From contig CAJWAR010000017.1 of assembly GCA_913020445.1 (NCBI GenBank), positions 1 to 64,000 of the forward strand: a DNA stretch of 64,000 bases, written 5' to 3'. This document shows positions 52,009-61,395 of this stretch, one piece after another; the stretch's first letter is position 1, and each line of letters opens with the position of its first letter. The position numbers and the translations under genes are program-made. The notes beneath the pieces were generated by a model, which worked only from the letters and a program-made list of their open reading frames with translations, was not told where the DNA came from and did not search any database. Source of the DNA: an uncultured Rhodospirillaceae bacterium (GTDB lineage: Bacteria > Pseudomonadota > Alphaproteobacteria > Rhodospirillales > UBA2165).

Positions 52009-53022
52009 TTACTTGGTGTGATGCAATTTTCCTTTTGGTCTGAAAGCATGGAACGTAAAAGCGAAGGTGATGTCATGCACCTCATCGACCAAACCATTAC
52101 TGGTCTTGCGCTGGACAACAACATTACCAACATCCTTACCCCTGGAAATATCTCGAGTGTCGAGAGCCGAGTTTTGCCCGGCTTCCCAAGTCAAAACCAA
52201 ATCGCGAATTTCAATGCGTTTTTTCTGGCGCAGCAAGGCCATGCTCCAGGCTTCTTCACCAACCGCAACGACACGCATCAGAGCGGGAATGCCGCCCGGC
52301 AGCGGTCCCCGATAGAGGAAAGGTCGAGGGGAACCATCATAACCAACATACGGATTGCCGCCGAAGCCTTTGCCCGGAAAGGCAGAGAGTAATACTTTAC
52401 CATTCGGGTGCGCTTTTTTGTAGCGGCCAAAAGCCTCAATTCGCGACGGCAGCATTTTCAAAACTTTGCCGGTCATAGAACCGACAATACCTTCGCCCAA
52501 AAATTGCTGCCACCAGCTTTCCGTTTGGCGGTCATACATAACAAGATCAGAGTTACGCAATTTACCGGTGGTGCCGAAATCTAAGACTTTGCCATCGAGC
52601 CTGGCGTCAAAAACAATCGCCGCATTGCAAAGCGGACAATAGGTCACCGCCACCGGGACGCCGCCAACCCGGTCATTGACGATTTCATGGCGCATAAGAA
52701 TGCCAAGGGGATAGGCCTTTGATTCGCCGTTAAGGGTAAAACTGATGACTGGTACGGTCGATTTCAGCCCTTTAACCTTACTCACATCGGTAAATCTTGG
52801 ATTGTCGATTGAGGGAATACCGTCTTTCGGCGGACCACCTGACATGATTTCGCTAAATTCAACAGAAGTTTTTTTGAAATCCGTCTTTGGCCATTCAAAT
52901 TTCCAGAACGATGGGTTAGCCATCGCGGCACCGGCAGAGGCCAAAAACACGATCCCCGCCACGAGGCTCAAACCGAGCGTCCGGCGGATTTGCACGTTGG
53001 ATACAAAGGTCTTTTTCATCAT
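52009..53022 (-). CDS. DUF3179 family protein, secreted
   Basis: 337 residues from ATG 53022 (MMKKTF); signal peptide ends GAAMA. DUF3179 core: VISFTLNGESKAYPLGILMRHEIVND, VTYCPLCNAAIVFDA (the conserved CPLC pair), LRNSDLVMYDRQTESWWQQFLGEG and a VDEVHDITFAFTFHAF end. A longer start (53046) is possible. Role unknown; the CPLC motif suggests metal or thiol chemistry. Divergent from the oxidase at 53150. Confidence 0.88.
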   Translation of the reverse strand: MMKKTFVSNVQIRRTLGLSLVAGIVFLASAGAAMANPSFWKFEWPKTDFKKTSVEFSEIMSGGPPKDGIPSIDNPRFTDVSKVKGLKSTVPVISFTLNGESKAYPLGILMRHEIVNDRVGGVPVAVTYCPLCNAAIVFDARLDGKVLDFGTTGKLRNSDLVMYDRQTESWWQQFLGEGIVGSMTGKVLKMLPSRIEAFGRYKKAHPNGKVLLSAFPGKGFGGNPYVGYDGSPRPFLYRGPLPGGIPALMRVVAVGEEAWSMALLRQKKRIEIRDLVLTWEAGQNSALDTRDISRGKDVGNVVVQRKTSNGLVDEVHDITFAFTFHAFRPKGKLHHTK

Positions 53023-53149
53023 GGTATATAAGTGGCACCACCCCATTAAAGGCGCAACTCACGACGGATCACATCTCAGTGACGGGACTATGTGTTCTAA
53101 AGTGATAAAGTCTTTTTTTCTTCGCATTTCTGATTTATTGAATTTGCTT

Positions 53150-54271
53150 ATGGCAGCAATGGAAAAAATAGCCGAAAAAATAGAATGCGCGGTAATCGGC
53201 GCGGGTGTCATTGGCTTGGCAGTCGCCCGCGCGCTGGCGCGGCAGGGCCGCGAGGTCATCATCTTAGAATCTGAAGAAGCCATTGGCATGGGCACAAGCT
53301 CGCGCAACAGCGAAATTATTCATGCCGGCATTTATTATGATACCGGTAGCCTGAAAGCCCAACTTTGCGTGCAGGGTAAACTGGCACTTTATGAGTATTG
53401 TGAAAGTCACGGTGTCGCCCATCAGCGCTGCGGTAAAATGATCGTCGCTGCCCATGACGGACAATTAGAAAAACTCGAAGCCCTGCAGCAAAAAGCAGCC
53501 GACAATGATGTCAATGATCTGATCTGGCAGGATCAGCAAACCACACTGGCAATGGAGCCGGCCCTCAATGCGGTCGCCTCCCTGCTCTCGCCGTCGACCG
53601 GCTTGATCGACAGCCATGCGCTGATGCTGGCTTATCAAGGCGATGCCGAGGCGGCGGGCACAATGATTGCCTTTAATTCACCGGTTTTGGGCGGTGCTAT
53701 TACCGATAATGGCATTCGTTTGGATATTGGCGGCGATACGCCAATGGCGCTCGATTGTGATGTCGTGATTAACAGCGCCGGCCTGCACGCCCAACGCGTC
53801 GCCGGCAGCCTTCAAGGTTTTCCGGCAGAGCATGTGCCGGAGACATTTTATGCCAAGGGCAATTATTTTTCGCTTGCTAGCAAAAATCCGTTTAGCCATT
53901 TGATCTACCCGATCCCGGAAGAGGCTGGCCTTGGCGTTCACCTTACGCTGGATCTTGGCGGGCAGGCCCGATTCGGCCCGGACGTCGAATGGGTTGATGA
54001 AATCACCTACGAAGTCGATCCGGCACGCGGCGATATATTTTATGCCGCCGTGCGCAGCTATTGGCCGGAATTACCGGATAATGCCCTACTTCCGGGGTAT
54101 TCCGGCATTCGTCCCAAGCTGAAAGGGCCCGGAAACCCGCCGATGGATTTCATCTTCAATGGCCCGGCAGAACATGGCGTGCAAGGTCTGGTTAATCTTT
54201 TTGGTATAGAGTCACCCGGCTTAACCGCCTCATTGGCAATTGCGGATGAGGCTATAAAGCGCCTAAATTAG
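53150..54271 (+). CDS. FAD-dependent oxidoreductase, L-2-hydroxyglutarate oxidase-like
   Basis: 373 residues from ATG 53150 (MAAMEK; 53159 also possible). Rossmann FAD site AVIGAGVIGLAVARALA and EVIILESEEAIGMGTSSRNSEIIHAGIYY, which is the DAO/LhgO signature with the active-site SSRNSEVIHAG-like stretch. CPLC absent. End YSGIRPKLKGPG and NLFGIESPGLTASLAIAD matches LhgO. The open frame reaches back to 52745 but that part lies over the DUF3179 gene and is noncoding. Cytoplasmic or membrane-peripheral. Confidence 0.87.
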   Translation: MAAMEKIAEKIECAVIGAGVIGLAVARALARQGREVIILESEEAIGMGTSSRNSEIIHAGIYYDTGSLKAQLCVQGKLALYEYCESHGVAHQRCGKMIVAAHDGQLEKLEALQQKAADNDVNDLIWQDQQTTLAMEPALNAVASLLSPSTGLIDSHALMLAYQGDAEAAGTMIAFNSPVLGGAITDNGIRLDIGGDTPMALDCDVVINSAGLHAQRVAGSLQGFPAEHVPETFYAKGNYFSLASKNPFSHLIYPIPEEAGLGVHLTLDLGGQARFGPDVEWVDEITYEVDPARGDIFYAAVRSYWPELPDNALLPGYSGIRPKLKGPGNPPMDFIFNGPAEHGVQGLVNLFGIESPGLTASLAIADEAIKRLN

Positions 54272-54319
54272 CTAAGATTTATACGAAATAATGATATTAT
54301 TCTTAATGGGCGGTTTATT

Positions 54320-55411
54320 GTGAAACGCGCAGGTTTAAATACAGCTTTTGGATTTGCTTTTTTAATCGCAAGCACGAGTACTTTGTTTGCGCAAGGCACC
54401 GTGCGCCAGCAAGGCCAGGATGTTGATCTAGGCCGACCCCAGCAAACCCGGCCAACGACAACCCTACAAACCCGAGAAGCGGTAGAACCGATCCAGGCGA
54501 TGCGTGACCTGGTGCGCGATATCAGCAAATATGCTCGGCGTTTCAATCAAAATTTTGTCGTGATGACCCAAGGCGGCTTGGATCTGCTGGAAAAAGCCGA
54601 CGCCGTTGACGGCACAATTCGGTCGCCGGCGACAACTTATATGAGATCACTCGACGGCGTGATCGTTCCGGGCCTTAATTTCCACCCGCCCCTAGAAGGT
54701 AAGGACGAAACCACTACCGATAAGAAAATTCGCGCCGAAATGTTGCGGCTCGCTGAGCTTGGCAAGCAGCGTGGTTTAAAGATTTTGGTGACCGATTTCG
54801 CCGCTAATGCCAAAACAGTGGAAGAATCGATAAAACTCAACCAAGCTAAAAAATTCGTGCCTTTTTTGGCTCACAATGCCGGGGCTAACTTTATTTTCGA
54901 CAGAATCCCTACGTTTCCACGTCGTCCGTTAAATGAAAATCCTAGAAATATTGTTGGTCTTAAAGGGATTCAGAACTTCCTCTACCTCACGGATTCGTCG
55001 CGCTACGACCGCCAGCAGGACTTTGTTATTGCCCTCAGTAACACCAATTTCGATGCCGTTGTTGTTGACGTCTTTCACCGTGGCCGGACGCCTTTCGTCA
55101 AAGCAGCCGTCCAGGGTATGAAATTCAAGAAACTCGGCGCCCGCCGTCTCGTCTTGGCCTATATGAATATCGGCGCGGTGGAAAATTACCGCTATTATTG
55201 GAAAGACGGCTGGGGTGAAGGCAATCCAAATTTTATTTCCGGCCCGGTACCAGGTAATCCCGATAAGTTCTTTGTTGAGTTTTGGCGTCCGGGCTGGCGC
55301 CAGATGATTACCGGCAACACCAAATCCTACCTTTACGGCATTGTCGCTCAAGGATTCGACGGCGTTATTCTTGATGGTCTTGATACGGTTAAATTCTTCG
55401 AAGCCGGTTGA
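54320..55411 (+). CDS. GH114/TM1410-like putative glycosidase, secreted
   Basis: 363 residues, signal peptide ends TLFAQ. TIM-barrel phrases of the TM1410 family (endo-alpha-1,4-polygalactosaminidase related): VLAYMNIGAVENYRYYW, FFVEFWRPGWRQMI and YGIVAQGFDGVILDGLDTVKFF, with the acidic residues in FDGVILDGLD as likely catalytic. N-terminal about 75 residues carry a Gln/Thr-rich linker. No polysaccharide cluster adjoins. Confidence 0.82.
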   Translation: MKRAGLNTAFGFAFLIASTSTLFAQGTVRQQGQDVDLGRPQQTRPTTTLQTREAVEPIQAMRDLVRDISKYARRFNQNFVVMTQGGLDLLEKADAVDGTIRSPATTYMRSLDGVIVPGLNFHPPLEGKDETTTDKKIRAEMLRLAELGKQRGLKILVTDFAANAKTVEESIKLNQAKKFVPFLAHNAGANFIFDRIPTFPRRPLNENPRNIVGLKGIQNFLYLTDSSRYDRQQDFVIALSNTNFDAVVVDVFHRGRTPFVKAAVQGMKFKKLGARRLVLAYMNIGAVENYRYYWKDGWGEGNPNFISGPVPGNPDKFFVEFWRPGWRQMITGNTKSYLYGIVAQGFDGVILDGLDTVKFFEAG

Positions 55412-55561
55412 TCCCGGTCAATTCCTTGTCTTGATTCATATGTCATATTTTTTCCTGCTCGGAAAGTCTGCCCGACCTTACGCCCTAATAAAAAGGGCAG
55501 TAATAAGCCGGCAATTCGTATCGCTGGTCTCTGCGGTCGGCTGGATGAATTATTGACCCCC

Positions 55562-55570
55562 GGGGGGGGG
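55562..55570 (+). repeat. G9 tract (preceded by C5) at the ubiD ribosome site
   Basis: CCCCC followed by nine G, then ATAACA and the ATG at 55577. The G run is the only candidate ribosome site. Homopolymers of this length can slip in replication, altering spacing; a sequencing or assembly miscount is also possible. Confidence 0.5.
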
Positions 55571-55576
55571 ATAACA

Positions 55577-56968
55577 ATGGATATGCCGCATAATCGCCCG
55601 GCGCTTATTGCTGATTTAGGCGCCATCATTGACGAACTGGATACCAGAGGGCGATTAGTTCGCATCAAGTCCAAAGTAAATTTAAAGCACGATCTTGTCG
55701 GCATTGCCGCCGAGTACGAAGGTAGTGACAGCGCCGTCTTATTTGAAAAGGTCGAAGGCTATGATGCCCCGGTATTTATCGGACTGTATTGGTCGCGCAG
55801 TCTGTTAGCCGATTTATTCTCCTATGACGAACTCGAATTGCCCCAATATGTCGCCGACCAAATTGGCAGTTGGCACCAGAATCCGATTTCTCCGGAAATC
55901 GTTATGCATGGCCCCGTCCTCGAAGTTATTGAACCCGAAGTTGATCTTACAAAAATTCCGATTCCGGTTCATGCGCTGGGTGACGCCGGACCTTATTTAG
56001 ACGCCTCCGTCGTCATCACTAAGGATCCGGAAACCAGTGTTCGAAACACCTCTATTCAGCGCTTTCTGGTGATCGACAAAAACACCCTTGCCATCAATAT
56101 CGATTCCGGGCGGCATTTGGAATTATGTTTAAATAAAGCAGCGGAACGAGGTCAGGATCTTCATCTAACAATTAATATCGGGGTTGGCCCCGGCCTACAT
56201 TTTGCCGCTTCCGCACCGTCCGAAGCGGCACCGTTCGGTACCGACGAATTAGGTATTGCTTGCGCTTTCCACGGCGAGCCGCTGAGACTGGCGAAGGGTT
56301 ACCACTCTCGCGTTGAGATTATTGCGGATGCGATGTATGCACTCGAATGCAGCATTACCCCAGGTGATTTGATCGATGAGGGCCCGTTTGCCGAAGTGAC
56401 GGGTAATTACGCCTACCGCGAACCCCGCCCCCGCGTTAAAGTCATCAGTATTCATCGCCGCCGGAATCCGATCTTTCACACCATTTTGCCCGGCAAAGAA
56501 GTGCATAACTCAGTTGGCTTACTTGGCGAAACCAATGTTTTAAATCTATTGCAAAAGCAAATTCCCGGGATCAAGGATGTTTATTTCAGCCATGGCGGCT
56601 GTGGTTTTTACCATGCCATCGTCCAAATCTCACAAGTCCGGGCGGGCTGGGGCAAACAGGCGATTATGGCGGCTTTCGCAGCCTTTCCGCCGCTTAAGAT
56701 GGTAACCGTCGTTGATGATGACGTCGATATTCGAAACCCATCCGATGTTGAATGGGCGATGACCACGCGACTTGATGGAAAATCCGGCATATTACAGATT
56801 GAGGATGTTTTTGGACACGGCCTAAATCCGACCTTTGATGATTACATCGGTACCAAAATTGGCTTTAACGCCACCCGGCCCTTCCCCTTCACCCCCCAGT
56901 TTGAACGGGTGAAAATGAAAAAAATGGATGTGTCTAAACTAAAAATCAGCGGCAAAAAAAAGAAATAG
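55577..56968 (+). CDS. UbiD-family decarboxylase
   Basis: 463 residues from ATG 55577 (MDMPHNRPALIADL). UbiD landmarks: DLGAIIDELDTRGRLVRI, INIGVGPGLHFAAS, LECSITPGDLIDEGPFAEVTGNY (ExxP/E-R-E type prenyl-FMN site region), HSVGLLGETN-like region and PSDVEWAMTTRLDGKSG. Decarboxylates aromatic or unsaturated acids with prenylated FMN. No ubiX gene is near. The Lys-rich C-terminus (SGKKKK) is unusual but short. Confidence 0.9.
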   Translation: MDMPHNRPALIADLGAIIDELDTRGRLVRIKSKVNLKHDLVGIAAEYEGSDSAVLFEKVEGYDAPVFIGLYWSRSLLADLFSYDELELPQYVADQIGSWHQNPISPEIVMHGPVLEVIEPEVDLTKIPIPVHALGDAGPYLDASVVITKDPETSVRNTSIQRFLVIDKNTLAINIDSGRHLELCLNKAAERGQDLHLTINIGVGPGLHFAASAPSEAAPFGTDELGIACAFHGEPLRLAKGYHSRVEIIADAMYALECSITPGDLIDEGPFAEVTGNYAYREPRPRVKVISIHRRRNPIFHTILPGKEVHNSVGLLGETNVLNLLQKQIPGIKDVYFSHGGCGFYHAIVQISQVRAGWGKQAIMAAFAAFPPLKMVTVVDDDVDIRNPSDVEWAMTTRLDGKSGILQIEDVFGHGLNPTFDDYIGTKIGFNATRPFPFTPQFERVKMKKMDVSKLKISGKKKK

Positions 56969-56983
56969 TGTGAAGAGCGAGCG

Positions 56984-57217
56984 CTATCTGCATTCCGCCA
57001 ATTCTTGAACAACAAAGCCTTCTTCGGGTGGATAACGGCGGCCAATTAAATTCAATGCTTCTGATTCATTGGCAGCCATGACATCTTGAATCTGGGCGTC
57101 GGCCCAATGATCGCCATAAATAGTATGGCTTTGGTTTTCCTTAACGGCTGCCCTAACGTCCTTATTGTAAATGGTAACTTCAAACGCCTTCCGACCACTC
57201 ATTGCATGTTGCAGCAT
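56984..57217 (-). CDS. Small paralogue A (YNxDVR...RRYPxxxGFV family)
   Basis: 77 residues (ATG 57217; 57202 also possible). Core FEVTIYNKDVRAAVKENQ, H-x-x-x-GDHWAD and RRYPPEEGFVVQEL aligns along its length with the next gene (57344): YNxDVRxxV, H, DxWA, A and RRYPxxxGFV are shared, about 35% identity. No recognised domain. Cytosolic, acidic. Confidence 0.6.
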   Translation of the reverse strand: MLQHAMSGRKAFEVTIYNKDVRAAVKENQSHTIYGDHWADAQIQDVMAANESEALNLIGRRYPPEEGFVVQELAECR

Positions 57218-57343
57218 CTTCCGGACCTTTCAATTCCGTTAAAATGATTACCCGCATCACCTAAATAGGAAATGAGGCAACATTACGTAAATTCTAAGGC
57301 GGAAAAACTTAATAAAGTGTTGAATCAGCGAGAAGTAATTAAA

Positions 57344-57556
57344 TTAGTAAATCTTCTTTTCAATTGAATCGATGACAAATCCACGTTTCTCAGGATAGCG
57401 GCGCTGAACATTCCGGCGCGCCTCTTCCTTATCTGAACCTTCGACTTCGATATAATGGATTTCAGCCCAATCGTCTGTCAAATTCCTGTGGTGACGGCCT
57501 TCAGCAACGCGTTCACGAACGTCTTCATTGTAAACACCAATTTCATATTCTGGCAT
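57344..57556 (-). CDS. Small paralogue B (YNxDVR...RRYPxxxGFV family)
   Basis: 70 residues. MPEYEIGVYNEDVRERVAEG (20), then HHRNLTDDWAEIHYIEVEG and RRYPEKRGFVIDSIE. Same plan as 56984-57217, 127 bases away. Together with an Hpt protein and two CheY-like proteins in the same direction. Unknown function; size and pairing suggest a small binding module or a regulator. Confidence 0.65.
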   Translation of the reverse strand: MPEYEIGVYNEDVRERVAEGRHHRNLTDDWAEIHYIEVEGSDKEEARRNVQRRYPEKRGFVIDSIEKKIY

Positions 57557-57594
57557 ACATGTTTGCTTTCAGTACTTATCGTGGCGGAATTTCA

Positions 57595-58086
57595 CTAACC
57601 TGATTTGGTCCGTTTTTTAACAACAAGTTCTAAACCCGATAGTAATTGATTACCGATCGGGCCACCATCGCCCTTTAACTCTTGGCTGATAACCGCATGC
57701 AGCGCATTAATATGGAGCTCAATAACTTCGTTCGACAGAGATGTTGCCTTACCCTCCAAGCTTTCAATATAGCGACAAAGCATGTCGCCAATGATCGTCA
57801 TCAAATCATAGTCGAAACTGCCACCCTGGCCTTTAATATCATGAGAAATTTGAAAGACCGTATCAAGCGCATCCTCGCTGCCGTCACTTTTCAGATCATC
57901 AAGGGCTTTTTGAATTTTGACCAGATCTTCCCGCGCCCAATCTATATAGCTATCGGAAAGCTCGGTAATAACTTGTTCGGCGCGTTCAAGCGCCGCGTCG
58001 TCAACGGCACCGGGACCACCAATGGTCACCTTGTTGCTTAATTTGTTGGGAGGCCGAATCATCTTGCCGCCGTCATTGTTACTCAT
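57595..58086 (-). CDS. Hpt-domain phosphotransfer protein
   Basis: 163 residues, helical. FQISHDIKGQGGSFDYDLM carries the phosphorylatable His82 in the HxxKG(S/G) motif. Residues 30-160 are the four-helix bundle. No kinase domain; it should shuttle phosphate between a hybrid kinase elsewhere and response regulators such as 58165 and 60862. RBS AAAGAG. Confidence 0.87.
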   Translation of the reverse strand: MSNNDGGKMIRPPNKLSNKVTIGGPGAVDDAALERAEQVITELSDSYIDWAREDLVKIQKALDDLKSDGSEDALDTVFQISHDIKGQGGSFDYDLMTIIGDMLCRYIESLEGKATSLSNEVIELHINALHAVISQELKGDGGPIGNQLLSGLELVVKKRTKSG

Positions 58087-58164
58087 TGGCTTTAACTCTT
58101 TCTATTTAACTATTTCTATTAGTCCCCGATATCTTACACCAAGATAAGGCTTTCTAAACAGCAA

Positions 58165-58716
58165 TTATCCACCCAATAATGCTTCTACTTCATCTTGTGA
58201 TAATTCACTATCAGAATTTTCTAAATTAGCAATGCGTCTCTCGGGGCCCTTATAATTTACCGAAGATCGGCGTCGATCAGGCCCAAAATACGATTTCGTT
58301 TTAATAAATTCCCGTGGTTTTTCAATAATTGCCCTAACTCGGGCATATATGGATCTGGCAGAAATCGGTTTAGCAAGAAATTCGTGAACGCCTGAATCAC
58401 GTGCTTCGATAACTTTAGCCAATTCGGTATGACCCGTCAGCATGATGATCGGCACAAATGGATTTGGGCTATCGCCACCTGTTCTAACCAATTTTACGAA
58501 ATCCAACCCGTCCAGCGGTGACATATTCCAATCACAAATAATGACGTCGGCGGGAAAATGCCGCAGTTCTTTAAAAGCGTCCGCGCCATCACTCGCTTCG
58601 CGACAATTTTTAGCACCAAGAGCATGCAGAATAGTTTTAACCAATGCACGCATATGCTTATTGTCATCGACAATTAAGAAGTTAAGCCGGTTTAAGTTAT
58701 AATTTTTTTCGCTCAA
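58165..58716 (-). CDS. CheY-like response regulator with FGPDRRR tail (A)
   Basis: 183 residues from a TTG start at 58716. Receiver domain: VDDNKHMRALV, Asp62 in IICDWNMSPLDG, TGHTEL and the Lys of FLAKPIS. After about residue 125 a basic tail: PREFIKTKSYFGPDRRRSSV and GPERR. No DNA-binding domain. A sister protein with the same tail is at 60862; both are near the Hpt gene. Confidence 0.9.
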   Translation of the reverse strand: MSEKNYNLNRLNFLIVDDNKHMRALVKTILHALGAKNCREASDGADAFKELRHFPADVIICDWNMSPLDGLDFVKLVRTGGDSPNPFVPIIMLTGHTELAKVIEARDSGVHEFLAKPISARSIYARVRAIIEKPREFIKTKSYFGPDRRRSSVNYKGPERRIANLENSDSELSQDEVEALLGG

Positions 58717-58844
58717 AACTCGTCTCTAATTTAGAAATATTTCCAATAAAGTTGGAAAATCAAATAGTTCTCATTCAATCTTCGCCTTGCCTATTATGTA
58801 GGAACTGATTTCCGAATTTAAATGCCTTGAGGTTAATTACACCT

Positions 58845-58866
58845 TAAAAAAGCCGCTCGCGGGCTA
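58845..58866 (-). terminator. Terminator after the DASS carrier
   Basis: Read on the minus strand: AGCC-CGCGAGC-GGCT followed by TTTTTT. Short stem, but the T run and place (26 bases after the 58892 stop) fit. Confidence 0.6.
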
Positions 58867-58891
58867 TTTTGGCCCATTTTCGATCAAAAAT

Positions 58892-60298
58892 CTACCCGAA
58901 TAGGCCAAGGAAATGCCACCAGAAATAGTTTATGGGGATTAAAAATAGGAATCCAACCACCGTTATCGACAGTGTTAATTTGGCTCCATCCATCATTTTT
59001 ACACCTCCCATTGCCATCGCAACCACAACTGGCGAGGCCTGATAAGGCAATACCACGTTGGTAAAACCTATAACCTGCGTCATTAATACCGTTTCAAGCG
59101 GCAGACCGGTACTGGCCGCAAAATCCTGCGCCAGTGGGCTAAGAACAGCCGGCACACCCGGATTCGTAACGACGAGAGGCAGAAAACTCGAAACCGTGGA
59201 TAATAGACCATAATTGAGGATGACGGCGTCTTTGCTGAACGGAAACACCGCAAGGAAGCCCTTACCGGCAAGCGCCGCCAAGCCGGTCTTGGATAATATC
59301 ACACTGAGGCCAAGCACCGCCGTCACGTAAAACATTGATCCGTAGTCAATTTTTTCACTCAATGCCCTTGCCGGCACCAAATTGAGACCCGGAACAAAAA
59401 TAATTATGGCCGCCCCTAAGGCAATCCACGCAGCGGAAACGCCATGGGCAAAATCACTAACCCACAAGCCGAGTGCAGCGATCAGAATAAGCGATAACAA
59501 GCGCTCTTCGATCGATAAGGGCTTATGATCGCTGTCCAAATGATCCCGGTTTGGCTGCTCGCCAAATAACCAGGTGGTAACCAGAATAATGAACAGGCAT
59601 TTGAGGATTCCCAATACCGGGAAATGAAGTTTCAAATACCCGCCATAGGTCATCGGTATGCCGTAGAGGCTGTCTGCCAAACCTGCCAATGTCATACCCG
59701 GTACCAGCGCCGGTAATATCGTGCCGGCCGAGGTAAAGGTGATTAACGACGTCGCGAGAATCATGCCTGACTGGCCTTTACTGCCGCGCTCAAAGCCAAG
59801 TTTTTCAGCCAAGGCAATAACAATTGGCACCAGTAAGACAATGCGGCCCATGCTGGACGGCATAACGAAGCCAAGAATCATGCAAACGAGGGCAATGCCA
59901 CTAATCACTTTCACATATGAACCGCCAAACCGGATGACCAGAGAACGCGCCAGCCGCTCGCCAAGCCCCGTGTAAGTTACGGAAGCACCGATAGCTAAGC
60001 CACCAAATACCAGCCACAAGGCAGGCGATGAGAAACCGGAGAAAATGACGGCGAGCGGTTGGATCGAAATCATCGCGGCAATGAAGAAAAAGGCAATTGC
60101 GGTCAAACCAATTGACCAAATCGACGTCGCCCAAAAGCCAATGGTAAACAGCGTTAACCCGGCCGCGTGCATGATGGTCTGAGAAACGCCATCTGGCGGC
60201 GGCAAAATGAACAAAATTGCCGCTAGAACGACAATGACAAGAGAACAAATGGTTTTAAAACTAAAAGCCGGCCTCTTGGTCTGCTGATCTATTACCAA
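58892..60298 (-). CDS. DASS/SLC13-family anion carrier
   Basis: 468 residues, about eleven membrane segments. Family features: GFSSPALWLVFGGLAIGASVTYTGLG, VMPSSMGRIVLLVPIVIALAE (the first hairpin/SNT-like motif is replaced by SSMG), TSAGTILPALVPGMTLA and VVTNPGVPAVLSPLAQDFA, TNVVLPYQASPVVVAMAMG. Imports sulfate or dicarboxylates with sodium. Lies between two response-regulator genes; possibly a target of that pathway. Confidence 0.87.
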   Translation of the reverse strand: MVIDQQTKRPAFSFKTICSLVIVVLAAILFILPPPDGVSQTIMHAAGLTLFTIGFWATSIWSIGLTAIAFFFIAAMISIQPLAVIFSGFSSPALWLVFGGLAIGASVTYTGLGERLARSLVIRFGGSYVKVISGIALVCMILGFVMPSSMGRIVLLVPIVIALAEKLGFERGSKGQSGMILATSLITFTSAGTILPALVPGMTLAGLADSLYGIPMTYGGYLKLHFPVLGILKCLFIILVTTWLFGEQPNRDHLDSDHKPLSIEERLLSLILIAALGLWVSDFAHGVSAAWIALGAAIIIFVPGLNLVPARALSEKIDYGSMFYVTAVLGLSVILSKTGLAALAGKGFLAVFPFSKDAVILNYGLLSTVSSFLPLVVTNPGVPAVLSPLAQDFAASTGLPLETVLMTQVIGFTNVVLPYQASPVVVAMAMGGVKMMDGAKLTLSITVVGFLFLIPINYFWWHFLGLFG

Positions 60299-60342
60299 TT
60301 CATCTCTCTCGGTCAGCCCTACATCGGGCGCTATATCAGGCC

Positions 60343-60774
60343 CTAAATTAAACCAAGTTCTTTAAGTTCAGCCATCATTTCAGGCGGCATATCAGAATCG
60401 ATATCCGAAACAGCGCCGACGGGCAGATCAATCGGAGCGTCTTCTGGTTTAAGGTAGCGCCAGCCCTGGAAGGCTTTTTGCCGCCGTGGCTCGAGCAAAG
60501 TATGGTGTGGATTGAGCTCAATCGCGCAAAATTTACGCCCTTCATCATTGGTCCCCTGCTCGATGCCAATGATTTCCTGGCGAACCCGGATAAGGCGTTT
60601 GACCACCCAATAGATGGAGCCACCATCCGTCAGTTCGTTAACTCGGCGCGGCATATTTCGGGTATAAGTAAAAAGACGCTGACCCTTGGTCGCCGCCATA
60701 CGTTCAGTCTGAATTTCTGTTAGGTGGGCCATGCTTTCGATACGCACAGCCATACGCAAAAGGTGAACAGTCAT
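60343..60774 (-). CDS. DUF1489 family protein
   Basis: 143 residues. LLRMAVRIESMAHLTEIQ, TYTRNMPRRVNELTDGGSIYWVVKR, RVRQEIIGI, and FQGWRYLKPEDAPIDL agree with the DUF1489 family, which is nearly restricted to alphaproteobacteria. Cytosolic, role unknown. Confidence 0.93.
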   Translation of the reverse strand: MTVHLLRMAVRIESMAHLTEIQTERMAATKGQRLFTYTRNMPRRVNELTDGGSIYWVVKRLIRVRQEIIGIEQGTNDEGRKFCAIELNPHHTLLEPRRQKAFQGWRYLKPEDAPIDLPVGAVSDIDSDMPPEMMAELKELGLI

Positions 60775-60861
60775 TGATGCCGTGTTCCGGGATTTTGGTT
60801 TATCAGAGTGAGTTAAGACCTAACATTCGGGCGCGATAGAGTCTAATCCGTTATGTTCCAT

Positions 60862-61395
60862 TTAGTTTTCGCGGATAACCGTGCGCTGCGGCGTTTTATA
60901 TTCGTATTCAATTTTACGTTTGTTTTCCGCTATTTGGTCGATCTCCCGGCGCCGGCGATCGGGACCAAAAAAGCTATCCGCCTCAACAAACTCACGGGGA
61001 TATTCGATGATGGAGCGAAGCCGGTAAAAGACTAGTTTTCCAGAAATGGGTTTGGCGAGAAACTCGGTCGCGCCAATATCACGAGCGGCCAAGATTTCCC
61101 GGATCTCCGTATAGGCCGAGACAACAACAATCGGCACAAAGCGGTTTGCCGATGTCTGGCCAGACCGAATGGCTTGGATCAGTTCCAAACCGTTCATATC
61201 TTCCATCATATAATCGGTAAAAACGACATCAGCCGGGAAATAACTAAGCTCTTCAATCGCTTTCGTACCGCTGGTTGCCTCGGCCACACGTCTAACGCCG
61301 AATTCTTTAAGAATACCGCGCATAATTTCCAGCATGGGAGAATAATCATCGACTATTAAGGCACTAATATCCTTGAGATTATAATTTTCGGTCAT
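60862..61395 (-). CDS. CheY-like response regulator with FGPDRRR tail (B)
   Basis: 177 residues from ATG 61395 (MTENYNLKD). Receiver with VDDYSPMLEIMRG, Asp61 in VFTDYMMEDMNG, SAYTEI and FLAKPISG; tail PREFVEADSFFGPDRRRREI. About 40% identical to 58165-58716 over its whole length, including N-terminal NYNL and the tail, so the two arose by duplication. Confidence 0.9.
   Translation of the reverse strand: MTENYNLKDISALIVDDYSPMLEIMRGILKEFGVRRVAEATSGTKAIEELSYFPADVVFTDYMMEDMNGLELIQAIRSGQTSANRFVPIVVVSAYTEIREILAARDIGATEFLAKPISGKLVFYRLRSIIEYPREFVEADSFFGPDRRRREIDQIAENKRKIEYEYKTPQRTVIREN

Noticed and set aside
52745-53149. N-terminal extension of the LhgO-like frame
   Set aside because: It lies over the DUF3179 gene on the other strand and precedes the FAD-binding start; chance open frame.
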